A stretch of 64,000 nucleotides of DNA, from assembly GCA_004352715.1 (NCBI GenBank), contig SCFE01000004.1, positions 2,583,908 to 2,647,907 of the forward strand. The letters are read 5' to 3'. The DNA is from Hofstenia miamia. Its lineage: Eukaryota > Xenacoelomorpha > Acoela. The stretch's first letter is position 1. Each line of letters begins with the position of its first letter. The translations under genes and the position numbers were made by a program. The notes under the pieces were generated by a model. That model searched no databases, was not told where the DNA came from, and saw nothing but the letters and a program-made list of their open reading frames with translations. Of this stretch, positions 62,641 to 64,000 are shown piece by piece.

Positions 62641-63190
62641 CATTACATAAAACATGCACACATACATATGTATTTCTTATCACGCAGTTTTATATTTTTG
62701 TAACTAAATATAATAGTCCAATAATTATCTATGATGCTTGATTGACATTGAAAATTCCCGCAATTATCAGTCAATATATTAATTCCACATTTGTACAATA
62801 GCAATCTTTAAATGTCTCCCGCTTTTTACTGAGTTCAAAACCTCGAAAAATTCACAATTTTAATAATAATAATAATACTAATGATAAAAAGACAGTCAAA
62901 TCAAATTTATTTCTGTATAGAACAAATACAAAACTAGAAACTACCAGCTACATGTATTCAAAAACTTATATATATATATATAATATAAATATATGTGAGT
63001 GTATATGCGTCGTTTTCTAGAGCTATACAAAATTTTCGAATGAGTGCAGTCTGTTATTATCGCGAAGTATGCATTGGCTACTAATAATAATTATTATTAT
63101 AAAAATATTGTATTGAATAAATGAGAAGATATAGATGATATACATAATAGTGCCAAAATAGAAAGATTATGTGAAGAAGTTTAGGGCTTT
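62641..63190. other. AT-rich stretch with short (AAT)n and (TA)n tracts
   Basis: (AAT)n at about 62861-62877 and TA-rich repeat at about 62968-62993. Nothing else recognised. Confidence 0.6.
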
Positions 63191-63337
63191 GCCAAAGTAA
63201 TAGAGAAAGTTGATGTAGCCCAAGTAGCTCTAGGAGAAGTAAACAAGAAGTATACGAGATACTGGAAGAGTAAGCATTACCAAAATGGAGAGGTAGTACT
63301 GTTAGGAACGACTAGATTCCTGAGGAAAGCTCTCTGA
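63191..63337 (+). pseudogene. LINE ORF2 C-terminal fragment
   Basis: A 48-codon frame ending in a stop contains EVVLLGTTRFLRKAL. This matches the terminal LQKTALLGTARILRKVL-type block of invertebrate LINE ORF2 proteins, the same protein tail represented by the minus-strand relic at 37838-38430. Upstream (KVIEKVDVAQVALGEVNKKY) the similarity is weaker. No tail or ends are visible. It is a short relic. Confidence 0.45.
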
Positions 63338-64000
63338 CACCTTGGAAACTGATGAGTTAGAAAAAATAAATTATAATAATTGGTCTTCAATTGCAAATCA
63401 ATGTGCGATACGAAAATAATGGAAAGACTACTATAGTCTACAAGTTTTACTAGAAACTATCAACGTTTGTAAAGTACAAGCGTAGAAAAAACAATTATTC
63501 AAAATTTGATAACTACATTTCAAAACATTTTTTAAGACCTCCGGCTTTTAGAAAAAAAGCAATCCACAGTATTTACCAAAAGGAAAATATTATATCTTTG
63601 AATTTCCAAGAAATAACTACGTTGGATTACTCTACAACTTTGGTGAAAAAAAACTTGAAAAAACTTGGGATGACTTCACTAATCTAAGGACCTTGTTTCT
63701 GACACCGCTATTGCTTCAAAAGATCTTAAAAATAGGCCTAAGTATGATTGGATTTGTAGTCGTACTTGATATTCCTCAGAATTCCGGATTAACATCTTCA
63801 TTTTTGAAGACGTGGTACATTAACTTTGTTCTATTTTTTTGACATTTAGCAAATATATTAAATTTAAAAGATTCAACGAAATTTTAAATTTGAATAATAT
63901 GATTTCTTTATTAAGTCACTTAATCTAAAAAACAAGAAAAAATAGTATAACCCAGTATTAAAATTTTTTCCAATTATTTTAAAATTATTCATAAACTAAG
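63338..64000 (+). other. Window end, no supported gene
   Basis: A 77-codon stop-to-stop frame (63454-63687), rich in Lys and Arg, follows the LINE fragment but matches nothing I recognise and is within chance expectation. The rest is A/T-rich. Confidence 0.4.

Noticed and set aside
1-64000. CRISPR arrays, prokaryotic operons, phage or plasmid features
   Set aside because: Nothing of the kind; repeats, retroelement type and composition are those of an animal nuclear genome.

Overview
This 64 kb window is AT-rich (roughly 30% GC by eye) non-coding DNA from an animal nuclear genome. It is almost a gene desert. A metazoan is indicated by an L2/CR1-type non-LTR retrotransposon with an (ATT)n tail, hAT-like MITEs with 8-bp target duplications, an IS630/Tc1-mariner-type transposase relic, many (TA)n tracts, and blocks rich in homeodomain, GATA, SOX and T-box type motifs. 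The composition and repeat mix would suit a cnidarian such as Hydra, a flatworm or a mollusc. I cannot name the species.

Only one open frame looks like a host protein: 127 residues on the minus strand at 30048-30431, with a regular five-heptad coiled coil, two RRxS sites and a poly(A) signal just downstream. It is either a small single-exon gene or a last exon.

Mobile DNA is the best-supported content. Seven elements have short inverted repeats and exact or near-exact 8-bp duplications: 10290-10640, 13681-14433, 17200-17565, 20929-21146, 42156-42373, 46111-46258 and, less certainly, 54260-54661. An eighth copy at 35306-35547 has a decayed duplication. They fall into several families; 35306, 42156 and 46111 are one family, and 10290 and 20929 are another. 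Between 34.3 and 36.0 kb lies a fold-back element about 1.6 kb long. Its inverted repeats are about 300 bp and contain 21-bp tandem repeats. It holds a frameshifted DDE transposase fragment and has itself been invaded by hAT-like pieces. A 5'-truncated L2-type LINE (about 36.3-37.76 kb) carries recognisable reverse transcriptase motifs and a 3' hairpin. A decayed LINE tail on the opposite strand follows it (37.84-38.43 kb). Smaller LINE remnants lie at 32.07-32.35 and 63.19-63.34 kb. A MITE-like element with internal duplication occupies 1752-2231.

The long stretches between elements hold simple repeats, a telomere-like patch, a near-perfect 206/221-bp tandem duplication (60983-61409), a probable tRNA-derived SINE head and several less AT-rich islands dense in developmental transcription-factor motifs. 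The islands are candidate long-range enhancers, but nothing in a single sequence can show conservation.

There are six long N gaps and one single N. At three of them (546-757, 14600-14693, 37245) the same sequence appears on both sides, which points to contig ends that overlap but were not merged. Open frames crossing N runs are meaningless.
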